A DNA stretch of 64,000 nt from Gonatopus flavifemur (lineage: Eukaryota > Arthropoda > Insecta > Hymenoptera > Dryinidae), in contig JAFFJZ010000052.1 in assembly GCA_018340375.1 (NCBI GenBank), positions 558,001-622,000 on the forward strand, in the 5' to 3' direction. The translations under genes were made by a program, and so were the position numbers. Below the pieces are notes generated by a model that saw only the letters and a program-made list of their open reading frames with translations, did no database searches and was not told where the DNA came from. Position 1 is the first letter of the stretch, and each line of letters begins with the position of its first letter. Of this stretch, positions 1 through 10,210 are shown piece by piece.

Positions 1-201
1 ACGCTAGCTATTCAGCTAGACGATAGCTGTCACTATCAATTCCATTCAGTGGCCTCTTAGTCGAGTGAAGCAAAGGCAAGCGTGCAGTGAATATATCACA
101 GATCTATCCGATACTATTATTGGATTCATCGAATACCATCACAGGTGGATGAAGATGAAACAAAATAAAGCAAGTATACCATAGATCTGTATGTTAGCTA
201 C
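1..201. repeat. Subterminal repeat unit of the large inverted block
   Basis: This stretch resembles, in the same orientation, the ~180-bp units at 22,421-22,935. Shared words include a 'gcagtg-atata' core, 'caggtggatgaag' and 'catagatctgtatgtta'. It is therefore inverted relative to 23,640-24,000. The window begins inside it, so the outer limit is unseen. No gene is visible. Confidence 0.6.
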
Positions 202-560
202 TAGGGGTGTGCGGGTACCCGAGTCATCGGGTTTTTATCGGGTCGGGTACCCGTCGGGTCGGGTTTTTCAATTACCCGAGTTTTTCGGGTACCCGATTAC
301 ATTCGGGTAATTCAAATATAGCAAACGTTTTCCTCAGCAGGAAATATTGTGACAGCAACTCGATCAAGATTACTGACAAAACATGTGGAAGAGTTGTGCT
401 TCCTCCATTCAAATTTAAAAATATGAAAAAAGAATGATATTCATAAGAAGAATATTTATTTTCATTGATGTTCAAGATTCTATATTGTGGTTACTAAATA
501 AGAAATACAAATACCCGAAGCCGACCCGACCCGATAAAAAGTGCTACCCGCACACCCCTA
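202..560. mobile_element. hAT-type MITE, 359 bp
   Basis: The ends are perfect 16-bp inverted repeats (TAGGGGTGTGCGGGTA and its complement). They are flanked by an 8-bp near-perfect target duplication, TTAGCTAC at 194-201 and TTAGCTAT at 561-568. An 8-bp duplication with a TAGGG start is characteristic of the hAT superfamily. The outer parts are rich in GGGTACCCG and GGGTCGGGT words. There is no coding capacity, so it must have been moved in trans. Confidence 0.85.
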
Positions 561-568
561 TTAGCTAT

Positions 569-839
569 CAATACTATCAATTTCATTTATATTCAAGAAT
601 CCGATAACAGCCTTTGTCAAAGAAACCTACTGAATCTTGTACAATGTTCTAGTTGAAGTCAATGCAGTAAAATGTAGTTCATGTTGTTGTTGTTGTAGTC
701 AATGTAGTTGATTGATGTCTGATTCTTAATCAAATTTGGTTAGATTCGATGGACTGTTTCATTAGATAATACTTTTCATCAAAACTACAAAGACAATAAC
801 ATTATATTAAACGTACCTTTTCTCACCAGACATCTCTCG
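569..839. other. Spacer with no recognised gene
   Basis: AT-rich sequence with a short GTT microsatellite near 680-697. By mirror comparison with the right arm, the point where the repeat units flip orientation must lie between here and position 201. Nothing else is recognised. Confidence 0.5.
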
Positions 840-2620
840 ATGGTTTTCTCTCTGAAAAGAGATGAAAAAGATTTGGAACAGTTATTTTGGAGCTTAGTTA
901 TTCAGTTGAGCTTAAGTATAGTCATTGTCGATCAGGGTATGCAGGGAGGACAATGTTTCATTCATTCACTTCTCTCGGAGCAGGCTCAATATCATCTGTT
1001 TCATTATTTACTCATGATTCTATTGGGAAATAGTATAGATCAGTGGACTGTCCATCAAGGGTATGGTATATCCACTATAATTTTACCATTGAAGAAATAG
1101 CGAATAAACTTGAATACTCCTTAAGCAAGCTCGGTATGATCTTTTCCATCAATTGTCTACGATCCTAATTGGAGAAATTGACAGTAGCTGGCTGTCCGTC
1201 AGAAGTTATGATATATCCGTTATGTTCTGGCCTATAGAATGATTGCGAATCAATTTGAATCATTCCCCTTGAGCATACTCCGTATGATCCATTCGATCTT
1301 CTGCCAACGACTCAAGTAGGAGGATAGGACAGTAGCCGACTGTCCATGAAGGAATTATGATGTATCCGATATGCTCTCGCCTCAGAATTTATAAATTTGA
1401 ATTATTTTCCATGACTAAACCTTGTATGATTTTCTATGATTCGTCTCTGGTTCCGGTTAGAAGAACCACCAGTAGCAAACTATCCGTCACGGATTATGAT
1501 ATATCCGCTATGCTTTTGCCTGTAAAGGAATCTTGCATTTTATGAATAATCCATCATACAGAGCTTACCTGTGTATATTTCAATTTTCTGAATGTAGCAA
1601 ATAGATTTATTTATACCTTTCTCAAACTTTTTCTGTTTTTTTTACAAATAACCTCTTCATCATTTATTCATTCATGAATTTTTTGAAGTAATATATAAGA
1701 GTATATATAATTTCACGTTGTTTATTTATGTTTCATTGTTCTGAATAACCTGTAGTAATCTGTAATAATGTAGTCACCTGTAATTTAATTATTCTTTTAA
1801 TATTCTAATAACCTATCAACACAGCGCCTCACTGACAGGTTATATTTGTTTACGTATTTACAATGTATGAAGCTGTAGTAATCTGTAATAATAATGTAGT
1901 CACCTGTAATTCATTCATCTTTTAATTATTCTTTTAATATTTTAATAACCTATCAACACATCGCCTCATTGACAGGTTATATTTGTTTACTTATTTACAA
2001 TGTATATACTCTATAGGGAAAAAAATTAATCTACCAATCATTGTACAGGTTACAAAAGACTGACAAACCATTTGGACAATATTGGAAGCACCTTATTATA
2101 CGTTATTATATTTTACATACTAATGAACAAATGATCCACTAGTGGACATTCGAAGAAAGAAAGACAGAACGAATGATCTACTATTGGGCGTTCGAAGGAA
2201 GAAAAAGAGACAGAATAAATCTTTGTAGCATTGGAAATCGCCTCAAGGATAACAGGTCTTCGTGTTAAGAAGAAACCGATTAATCAGGAATTCCGAAAAG
2301 ATGTTTTGATCGTATAAAAACTTTAAACGTTTATATTTCGGTAACGGATGGACTGATCAAGTTCGTAGTGTGCTTAATCGAAAGTGTGTAATCGTATTAT
2401 ATAATGAAAGTGTAGTTATTTTTTTGTGACACACAATATGTGTTGAGTTATTGTGCATTGAACATTTTTTCAGGAGGTTAAATCTCGGTTCAGCAGTAAA
2501 AGATACACGGTAGCGGACGTCTTCTGCTTTCTTCACTTAAAATAAAAAAAATACTTATACATCTTTTTTTCAGGGTTTTTTCATATACTTGGCGTCGAGA
2601 CGCTACCGCGTCTCTTGATA
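840..2620. repeat. Left arm of a large inverted repeat
   Basis: The arm matches the reverse complement of 20,828-22,310 over most of its length. The inner 150 bp (2480-2620) are almost identical to the inner end of the right arm. It ends in the small palindrome GAGACGC-TACC-GCGTCTC at 2597-2614 and then 'ttgata'. Positions 1030-1560 are a degenerate array of ~160-bp units sharing 'tatgatatatccg' and 'gactgtcc' words. Positions 1751-2008 are a tandem duplication (units start at 1751 and 1874) that the right arm lacks. No gene is supported inside it. Confidence 0.85.
1751..2008. repeat. Tandem duplication, two units of ~125-135 bp
   Basis: Both units start with 'tgtagtaatctgtaata' and run through 'aacctatcaacaca' to 'atttacaatgtat'. 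They differ by a few substitutions and a short insertion in the second unit. Only one partial unit is present at the matching place in the right arm, so the duplication arose after the two arms separated, or was lost on the right. Confidence 0.75.
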
Positions 2621-3387
2621 AGCAGCGCATTGTTCTGCGGGAATTCTCCCACAGCGCAACCAACAAAAGGTTAAAATTCTATGAATTCGAGTTCTTTCAG
2701 TTGTGAAAAGTTCGAAACAAAAAATAACTGAAAACTACAGTTGAATTTTACAGAAAATGAAGATTGCCTCAGAATTTCCGATAAACTATGTAAACAAATA
2801 TTACATCTCCAAGAAAATATTTTTTAAACAAATAATGATGATTGATTTTTTTACTGAAAAGTTGGATATCTCAGCAAGATATTGGTGCACGTGGAGAAAT
2901 CAAGGAGCAGATCGAATCTGTATGAGCTAGTTATCTTGTCAAGGCCTTGATTCCATTCGAAAAATTTGTTTCAGTCCGCTGTTTCCGGCAGTCAGTCATC
3001 ATTTCAGAAAGTGCAGTTAACGTAGCTTATGAATTGTTTTGTTCCAGAATTATTTAATGATATTGAGAATATGATAAAGGGAATAATTAACAGATAAAAA
3101 AAGGAAATAAAGAACAACTATTTTTGATATTACGCTATATGATGGGTTGAACGACCTGTAATAAAATGAATCTAATGTAATTTGCCTACGTTTGACAGAA
3201 ATCAAATTTGAGACAATATACTAATTCAGACAATCATTTGATTCCATGCTACATAGTAATTGGCTATTTATGATTAGATTGCACTGCGTCAATCTGATTA
3301 ATTATTCGTTTACTTAAATACATCAAATTTGTTTCAACTTGTTAGAGGCTGAAACAATTGATTGCATAGTAATATGCTAAATTCCAG
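2621..3387. other. Unassigned interior sequence
   Basis: This follows the left arm directly. A short imperfect hairpin with GCGC at both ends lies at about 2624-2657. The last bases form a plausible splice acceptor (ATTCCAG, ending at 3387) for the gene fragment that follows. No open frame here looks coding. Confidence 0.4.
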
Positions 3388-3849
3388 ATTCACGAAAAGC
3401 GCTGTCCAGTAGAAATCTGCGCGTCCGAAGACCGGAGATAACAAGTCTTTCGGCTCTAGAAATAATCTCGGATGACGAGGAGAATGAATCGGGGCTTGCA
3501 AAGGCTAGAGCAGCTAGAAAGGTACTTATAAAATGTATCAATTCAAAAACTGTATGTTCCTTGGAAATTTCATAGATATAAAAATCATTGTTTTCAATTT
3601 TTCTGTACAGGCTGAAAAACAGAGGGAATTCCAATCTGAAAAACAAAAATTAGAGAACATAATTAAAAAATACGAAGAGATAAAAAGAATTGTAAGCATA
3701 GTAAGCAAGTATCCGATGATTATGACAAAATCCGACAGTGCTCAGATTTATCGACCAATGAAGACAAAAATGAGGATGAGGATTTTGAAGCCAAAAAGCG
3801 ACTGAACAGAATCAGACCACTGATCGACGACACTGACTCTGAGAACTAA
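3388..3849 (+). pseudogene. 3' end of an unrecognised gene, three exons
   Basis: Three exons can be modelled with standard splice signals. Exon 1 is 3388-3521, with acceptor ATTCCAG and donor AAG|GTACTT. Exon 2 is 3611-3691, with acceptor CTGTACAG and donor ATT|GTAAGC. Exon 3 is 3739-3849, after CCGACAG, ending in TAA. Frames join without a shift. The second intron would be only 47 nt, which is short, so a 1-nt frameshift is the alternative. The predicted segment has a basic stretch (SSRNLRVRRPE), an acidic patch (SDDEENES), a charged coiled-coil-like stretch (EKQREFQSEKQKLENIIKKY) and an acidic tail ending DDTDSEN. I do not recognise the family. No upstream exon was found before the inverted-repeat arm, so it is a gene end, possibly captured. 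Whether it is expressed is unknown. Confidence 0.45.
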
Positions 3850-5024
3850 TACGTTGAGCCTGATGTCATCATTATAAGTGATAATACACGCAATGGTGAA
3901 GAAACACCAGTTGATAATCCTCCAGAAGAGATATAATCAAGCATTTCATAAAAATTGATTAGGAGAAGTTTGAAAATCAATTATATCAAAAATTATTCAT
4001 GATTTACTTAGATTTTATGTTATTTCTGAAAATATCATGAAATACAACGGCTTTGAGTTTTTGAAATGTTCAACCGATCTTATTTGGACATTCTGTTTTC
4101 ACCGAGACTTCAAAATTTATACGAACTAAAAATGTAAAATTAAAAAATGAATACGTTATGCTACTAAAAAATTCTACGATTTTGAATTTCATCTTCAAAT
4201 ACTTAAAGTGATTGATGCTCTTGGAGAAGAAAAAGGTTCATACTCTGAATTCTTTCCTCTTATACATTACAGAAAAAAAAAACAAAAAAAGCAGTTCAAA
4301 AATTACAGTTTATAATGTAGTGAGGCGCTCTGGACACGAAATTGGGAAAATTGAAGTTTCAGATATAAATTTCACATCTAATATACATTGTACATTTCAC
4401 TTTCCACTGTAACAGGCACATCACGAATGTGTAAAATCATGTTTGACAATCAAGAAACCAACATATTTAAGTTTTATTTATAAAAATTGCACTTCAAACT
4501 GTAATTGTTGCAGTTGTCTTTTCGAGGCGCTTCTATTTACTTTATTAATTGTAATTTCATAACGGTTTTCTTTGCTGTGTATTTAGATGCAAGAATATTT
4601 ATTGAAATAGAGTATACGAGTAACTCGTCATGACCGCTGACGTAGAGAAAGGGAGATAAATGTGAAAAGAAGTTTTGAACATGCAAAAGTGCACGCCGCA
4701 AAGTATCCATTATTTAAAAAATGCGCGAATTCGGATGTAAGAATTAGGTTTCACAAAAGCCGCGATTTATTCCACAAATCGTCAATTCAACCATGCGTGT
4801 GCATACGGGGTTTTTTGAGAAACGTCAAATATGAGGGAACAAACGTAACGGAAATATAATGTAGACACGCAGAGTTGAAAAAGAAACAATAATTAATTTT
4901 TTCAATGGTTATTTCTCTGAAATATAAGAATTTTAAAATTAATTTTTCATTACTTATATGGGGTAAAATTCGCCAAGTGTTCCCACCTGAAAATTTCAAT
5001 ATCATCAATGTGGATGAAATTCCA
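3850..5024. other. No supported gene
   Basis: AT-rich sequence. Two short open frames of about 65 codons (near 4212 and 4662) show no recognisable domain or splice context. I see no repeat termini here. Confidence 0.4.
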
Positions 5025-5590
5025 TGAATTTGTTCCCAAGCGTGTATTGCCTATAATGACAATGGGCCCCAGGCTGGGTCCATCCTCTTCAACCCAGTAT
5101 TGGGGAATGACGATGAGGCCCATGTTGGCTCAATCTTGGCCCTGTTGTGCTTTCCCATACAATTATAGTTGAAAAAAAATGGAGATAATGAATCTTAGTG
5201 CGCGCACATTTGAACTTGGCCCCAATGTGAATTTATATCCCGAGCATGTGTGTACAATCCTCAGCGTGGAGGAATTTTGGTCCTACTCTGGCCCAGTCTT
5301 GGGCCCATATTAGCAGGATGGGGCCCATGTTGGCCCGGGGTGGGCCCCATGGTATATACATGCTAGGGATTTTCCAATTTCAAAACAAAAAGGGAGGGGC
5401 AGTATTGATTGCCTAGTCTGGGTTCATGCTGGGCCCGTGGTGTTACCAATTCTCGGGCAAAGCAATACGGCCAAGCTGGGAACGATATTATCATCCCAGG
5501 GTTGTCCCCACGTTGGGTAGCATAGGCACCCACCCTGGGCGTAGATGGGGCCCAACGTCAATACACACTTGGGTTGTACCAGTGACCCTC
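5025..5590. repeat. Degenerate GGGCCCA/TGTTGG repeat region
   Basis: Many imperfect copies of words such as GGGCCCATGTTGG, TGGGCCC and CCCAGG occur at irregular spacing, making this patch clearly more GC-rich than its surroundings. A region with related CAATGTTGG words lies at 52,548-54,080. It looks like the interior of a non-autonomous repeat that expanded by short duplications. Clear termini were not found. Confidence 0.55.
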
Positions 5591-5743
5591 TTCAAATTGT
5601 GTTAACACCAGGTTTCTAGGAAGTCAGGTTTTCGTGGTACAGGGGTTTAAATTTTCAAGATTTTTTTGATCTGCGTTTTTTCGAAAAATCATCATCCTCA
5701 TTAATTCCATTTAATGAAAATATGTCATTATTGTTAGGATTTT

Positions 5744-5936
5744 TTCTGAATTTTACGATAAAAATACTGTCATTCACGCAGAAGGAATATTCCACATAGA
5801 AATTCGATTTTTAAGAGTATTTTTGCATTTTTCGATCACTGCGCCCCTTTTGATATCGATGAAACCTTGATAAACCGAAAGCTTGATTCTTTAGCTTCAA
5901 AATCATACTGATTGAAAAATGGGATAAGAAGATCCC
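5744..5936. repeat. Left inverted end of the 5744-9425 transposon
   Basis: About 190 bp pairing with 9231-9425, with roughly one mismatch in ten by eye and a few short indels. The outermost bases are TTCTGAATTTTACG. A homopolymer T run sits immediately outside. Confidence 0.75.
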
Positions 5937-6739
5937 TCGAAATTACAGAGGGGTTTAAGTGCTCAGATCTCACACGTCCACCCGCTACCATCGTGTATAA
6001 ATACAACACTACGCCAACATTGTGTAATAATATTTTATGCTAATGAATAATTCATTCTGCCGTAATTTCCTGTATCATTATCAGTGAGAATTACTTTCAG
6101 AAATCAAATATCCTCTGATTCTTAATGTTATTCTCTGATTCTGATTCACTGAGGATTTGAATTCATTCTTATCAATCATATAAACTTCTGCCCTGAAGCT
6201 TCAATTGAATAGTGACTGTGGATGTTTCCAGGGCAACCTGATTCTTTTTTATTTGTAACCTAACCAACCTCATTCTCTCGAATCTGAACTCATCAACGGT
6301 TTTGTGTCGTTTTGAATGTACAGAGATAAATATCAAATCAGTGAAACTTTCTTGTTTATGAAGTTTTTGTGATTGATTTTCTGCTGAATTATTCTATTGA
6401 GGAAGGACTTTTTCCTACATGTAATAACACAATGTAAAGGAAGGAGTTCAGGTGATCGTTGTTTCGATCCATTTCAATATCCCTGTCACAAAAAATCTTC
6501 AGATCTTCAAACCTTATCTTCAAATCTGAGAAAAAAATATCATCATCTACCCTCTGATACCCGAATATGTAGTAGATGCAGGAGAGACATGACTGTACTA
6601 TCTTCAATGTCACCTTTGTACGATGTCTAATCTGTTCAGATGGATACATGCGAGAATAATTCACTTGAGGTAGTTCCGCTTTATTATTCAATTCATCAAA
6701 AAAGTACACAGTATGCATTGAGAAGAAAGATAATGGAGG

Positions 6740-6896
6740 CAACTACGCACGACAGTTGGATACGTTCAAATACAATCCTTCGTCAATTCAATTTGAATTC
6801 AAGGTTCATTCAAGTATCCGTAGTTGAGTGAACTACAAATCTAATTGAATCAAAGAAGTATCGCATTTGAACGTATCCAACTGTCGTGCGTAGTTG
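6740..6896. mobile_element. Short palindromic insertion (MITE-like)
   Basis: Near-perfect inverted ends of about 35 bp (outermost CAACTACGCACGACAG) enclose ~85 bp. It lies within the 5744-9425 element, upstream of the transposase remnant. No clear target duplication was seen. Confidence 0.65.
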
Positions 6897-7090
6897 AGTT
6901 CACTATTTATTCTCCTCAGTGCAGCCCCAAAATGTTCTAATGAGGAGAAAACTGGGATAATTGAGGAATTCCTATTATCTCTTGGGATCAAACATTATTC
7001 AAAGAAGAGGATGATGTCCCACACCTTGAAATTAACGAGGACGAAACTTTTGATATAAATGAAGAAGATTTTTCCGTTCCATCAACAAAA

Positions 7091-8858
7091 ATGTCTGAGA
7101 ATTTAAATCGAAAGTGTCAAATAAAACATCATGAATCAGCTATTGAAGTTCTCAATCAAATCAAAGAAAAATTCAAACAGTCTTCCAGTTACTCAAAAAA
7201 GATTTTTCTTCTAATCCTTGCTCCAAAATCATGGGGACGAAGGACATTGGGTACTGAATTCAACGCTTCGGAACGTCAAGCTAGGAAAGCCATACAGCAG
7301 CCATATAGCTGAAAACGGGATTCTAACATCACCAAATCCAAAGAGAGGACGAAGGTTATCTTGCGAGATTGAAAATTCCATCATAGCATTTTACTTGGAT
7401 GATGAAAATAGCCGGATATTTCCAGGCATGAAGCATTTTGTTTCGATCAAAACTAATGATGGAACGCGTGAACATGTTCAAAAAAGATTGATTTTATGCA
7501 ATCTTGCCGAATTGTATTCTTCATTCAAATTGAAGAATCCTACAGTTGATGTGAGCTTATCGAAATTTTCACAGCTGAGACCTCGCAATTGTGTACTCGC
7601 TGGAGCTTCTGGAACTCATACCGTATGCGTGTGTGTGTATCATGAAAACGTGAATTTGATGCTAGATGCCATAAGTTTACAAAAACTAACGTCTGCGACA
7701 GATTTCCCCATGACTTCTCACCATGATGCTATTAAAATGCTTGTATGTGATAATCCTACTTCTGAATGCTATCTGGATAAGTATTTGGCGTGTCCTGGAA
7801 TAGACAATTTTAAGGATTTTCTTCAATCGAATCTTACAGACCAGTACATTGAGAGAGTAGAATATCAAATTTGACAACAAACTGATCGCAGCACTTTGAA
7901 AACTGAAATAGCAGACGCAGGAGATTTCGTGGAGGATCTCTGTGAACGGTTACATAAGTTGAAATCTCACGCTTTTATAGCAAAGGAGCAATCGTCCTTT
8001 CTTAAGAATCTCAAGGATAATTTGGAGGCCGAAGAATTCATAGTTACATGTGATTTTGCTGAAAACTATGCATTTATTGCTCAGAATGCTATTCAATCGT
8101 TTCATTGGAATAACAACCAAGTTACCATTTTCACAACAGTAATTTATTACAGAACAGATGAGTTAAGACATCGCAGTATAGCAATTTTGTCTGATAATCT
8201 GACTCATGATACGGTAGCTGTTTATGAATTTCAAAAAATTATCACAAAGTATTTGCAAGATAATTTTGGATGTGAAAAAATCTTCTACTTCACTGATGGG
8301 GGATCGCAACATTTTGAAAATAAATATAATTTTGCAAATCTTCTACATCATGAACATGATTTTGGAATTGCGGCTGAGTGGCATTTTCATGCAAGTGCAC
8401 ATGGCAAAGGACTTTGCAACGGTATTGGTGGAAATTTGAAGAGACTTGCAGCACGTGCAAGTCTGCAAGCATCATCAAATGAAAATCAAATTGTGACTGC
8501 GGATGCTCTTTATCAGTGGGCTAAAGAACATTTGAAAGAAACTGTAATTTTTTTCAGTCCAAAGAATACTCATATAGAGGCAACGAAAGCACTTGAAAAA
8601 CGATTTGCATCTGCAAAAACAATAGCAGGAACTCTCAAATACCATTGTGTAATACCTATGGAACATTCATCGTTTATTCTTAAAACTCACTCTTCGGCAG
8701 TGCAATATGATATATTCCCAAAGACCCGAAGAAGGCATGAAAATGAGAGTATAGGAACAACTTTTCAGAAGGATCAGAAGATTGATAATTATAAATACTG
8801 CAAATTGTTTAATATCATTCTGTACATTTATGTAGCAATAATTCAATTTTGTAAATAA
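7091..8858 (+). pseudogene. DDE-like transposase remnant (frameshift plus stop)
   Basis: Three open segments read as one protein: 7091-7312, then 7218-7874 in a different frame, then 7896-8858 in the same frame as the second segment. The join needs a 1-nt frameshift near 7290-7310 and read-through of a TGA at 7872-7874, probably a former TGG. Recognisable motifs are LRPRNCVLAGASGTHTVCVC, CDFAENY followed by HWNNNQ, FTDGG, and HASAHGKG with NLKRLAARASLQ. These belong to a protein type I know from uncharacterised multicopy proteins of insects and cnidarians. The D in CDFAENY and the D in FTDGG are candidate metal-binding residues of an RNase H-fold nuclease. The frame is open upstream to 6965, so the true start may be earlier. 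It sits centrally between matched inverted ends, supporting a transposase role. Superfamily assignment is inference only. Confidence 0.7.
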
Positions 8859-9230
8859 TCAGAGTACTATAACTTTTACAAAGAAAGTCACTACTTGCAG
8901 TTACTTTCACCAGTTACAGTAGCCGCGTTTCCATAAAAATTGATTATCAATAAAAAGAAATTTAATGGGTCCAAGATGACAAATTGGTATGACTAATTAT
9001 TACAATAATGTTCTAATACAGTATGACGTGTTTTCTTCAACCGTGTGTCGTGAATCAATTATTCATTTGAAACAGGTAATCTAGATGGTTGTATTGAGCA
9101 ATGTGGTAGACAAAATTGAGAAAATACATTTGATAATTACTTTTTTCATTAAACAATACACTGAAAATCGATGGTGTGATCGTCACGTACTCAAGGTACG
9201 ATACGTACACACTTGGAACTCTGTACCTTG
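8859..9230. other. 3' non-coding part of the long-TIR transposon
   Basis: AT-rich sequence between the transposase stop and the right inverted end. No gene or repeat terminus is evident. Confidence 0.4.
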
Positions 9231-9425
9231 GGGAAATTTCTTCGTCCCATTTTTAAACCTGTATGATTTTGAAGCTAAGGAATCAAGCTTTCGATTCATC
9301 AAGGTTTAATCAATATCAAAAGGGGCGCAGTGACCGAAAAATGCAAAAATACTTTTAAAAATCGAATTTCTATGTGAAATATTCCTCCTGCGTGAATGAA
9401 AGTATTTTTATCGTAAAATTCAGAA
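9231..9425. repeat. Right inverted end of the 5744-9425 transposon
   Basis: Reverse complement of 5744-5936, ending CGTAAAATTCAGAA at 9425. It sits about 80 bp upstream of the first visible exon of the BEN-like gene, so the element probably landed in an intron or upstream region of that gene. Confidence 0.75.
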
Positions 9426-9799
9426 TATGGAATTATAAATTGAATATGGAGAAATGTACTTGAAAATAACAACTAATGAAATCAAATCAATCATGTTTTG
9501 TAGGTTATGCGGTCCACACCATTACTACAAACTCCTGCGAACAGTTGTCGTATTTTGAATGATATAAGGGTAAGCTCAAAATATGCTCTAGTTATATTTA
9601 ATTATTCCAATGATTGAACTAATAAATGTTCTATTCATCTCATTAATATATTTCATGCTCAGAATTCAGATCCTAATCTCTTATTGCAACGTTTGCTGGA
9701 GGACAACAAGAGAAAAAACGCTGAATTAGCCAAATTGAGACGTGGTTCTCAAAGAAAGCGATCAGAAGCAACTTCCGATCGACAAAAACTGCAGCACGT

Positions 9800-9925
9800 G
9801 CTACAACAAAAACCACAACAGCAACAACAACACCAACACCTACAGCAACAACAGCTACAACAACAGCCACACTAACAGCCGCAACAACAACAGCAACAAC
9901 AACAACAACAACACCAACGACAACA
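9800..9925. repeat. CAA/CAG trinucleotide tract
   Basis: An imperfect CAA/CAG/CAC run inside the BEN-like exon encodes Gln and His. It differs slightly from the tract in the copy at about 19,645-19,770: an ACA/CAA interchange and a 'gaacca' instead of 'aaacca' start. Confidence 0.8.
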
Positions 9926-10210
9926 GTTCGACGTTGGAGATGGTATATTCATACCAAGTTACGAATCACGTAAAACATTCGATGCAAGGACCCTATCTGA
10001 GTTCATTCAAATTATGTCTCATGCTATTTGGGGTACGGAAAATCTTTCACAACGCGTAGTACGCAAGCAAAGAAATACGAGAGATCGCGAACAATTATCT
10101 CCTAGAAAAAAAGAATTATTACAAACTCACTATCGACAATATTTAAGACAACAAAATTATCCAGCAGAAGTGCTCAATAGGGAAGCAAGAGATATAGTGC
10201 TCAATAAGTA

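Larger units (their letters stand above)
5744..9425. mobile_element. DNA transposon with ~190-bp inverted ends (3.7 kb)
   Basis: The left end (5744-5936) matches the reverse complement of the right end (9231-9425). Both begin TTCTGAATTTTACGATAAA. Shared internal words include CACTGCGCCCCTTTTGATAT and AAAGCTTGATTC. Between the ends lies a transposase-like pseudogene (7091-8858) and a small palindromic insertion (6740-6896). No target duplication is evident: the flanks 'gatttt' and 'tatgga' do not match. Superfamily is not assigned; long TIRs and the protein type would fit a poorly classified DDE family. Confidence 0.75.

Noticed and set aside
6389..6742. 117-codon minus-strand frame inside the long-TIR transposon
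   Set aside because: No recognised motif; it overlaps the start of a palindromic insertion and opposes the transposase remnant.
9673..9870. Val/Ala-rich frame opposite the Gln tract (also 19,699-19,896)
   Set aside because: It is the complement of the CAA/CAG repeat and has no independent support.
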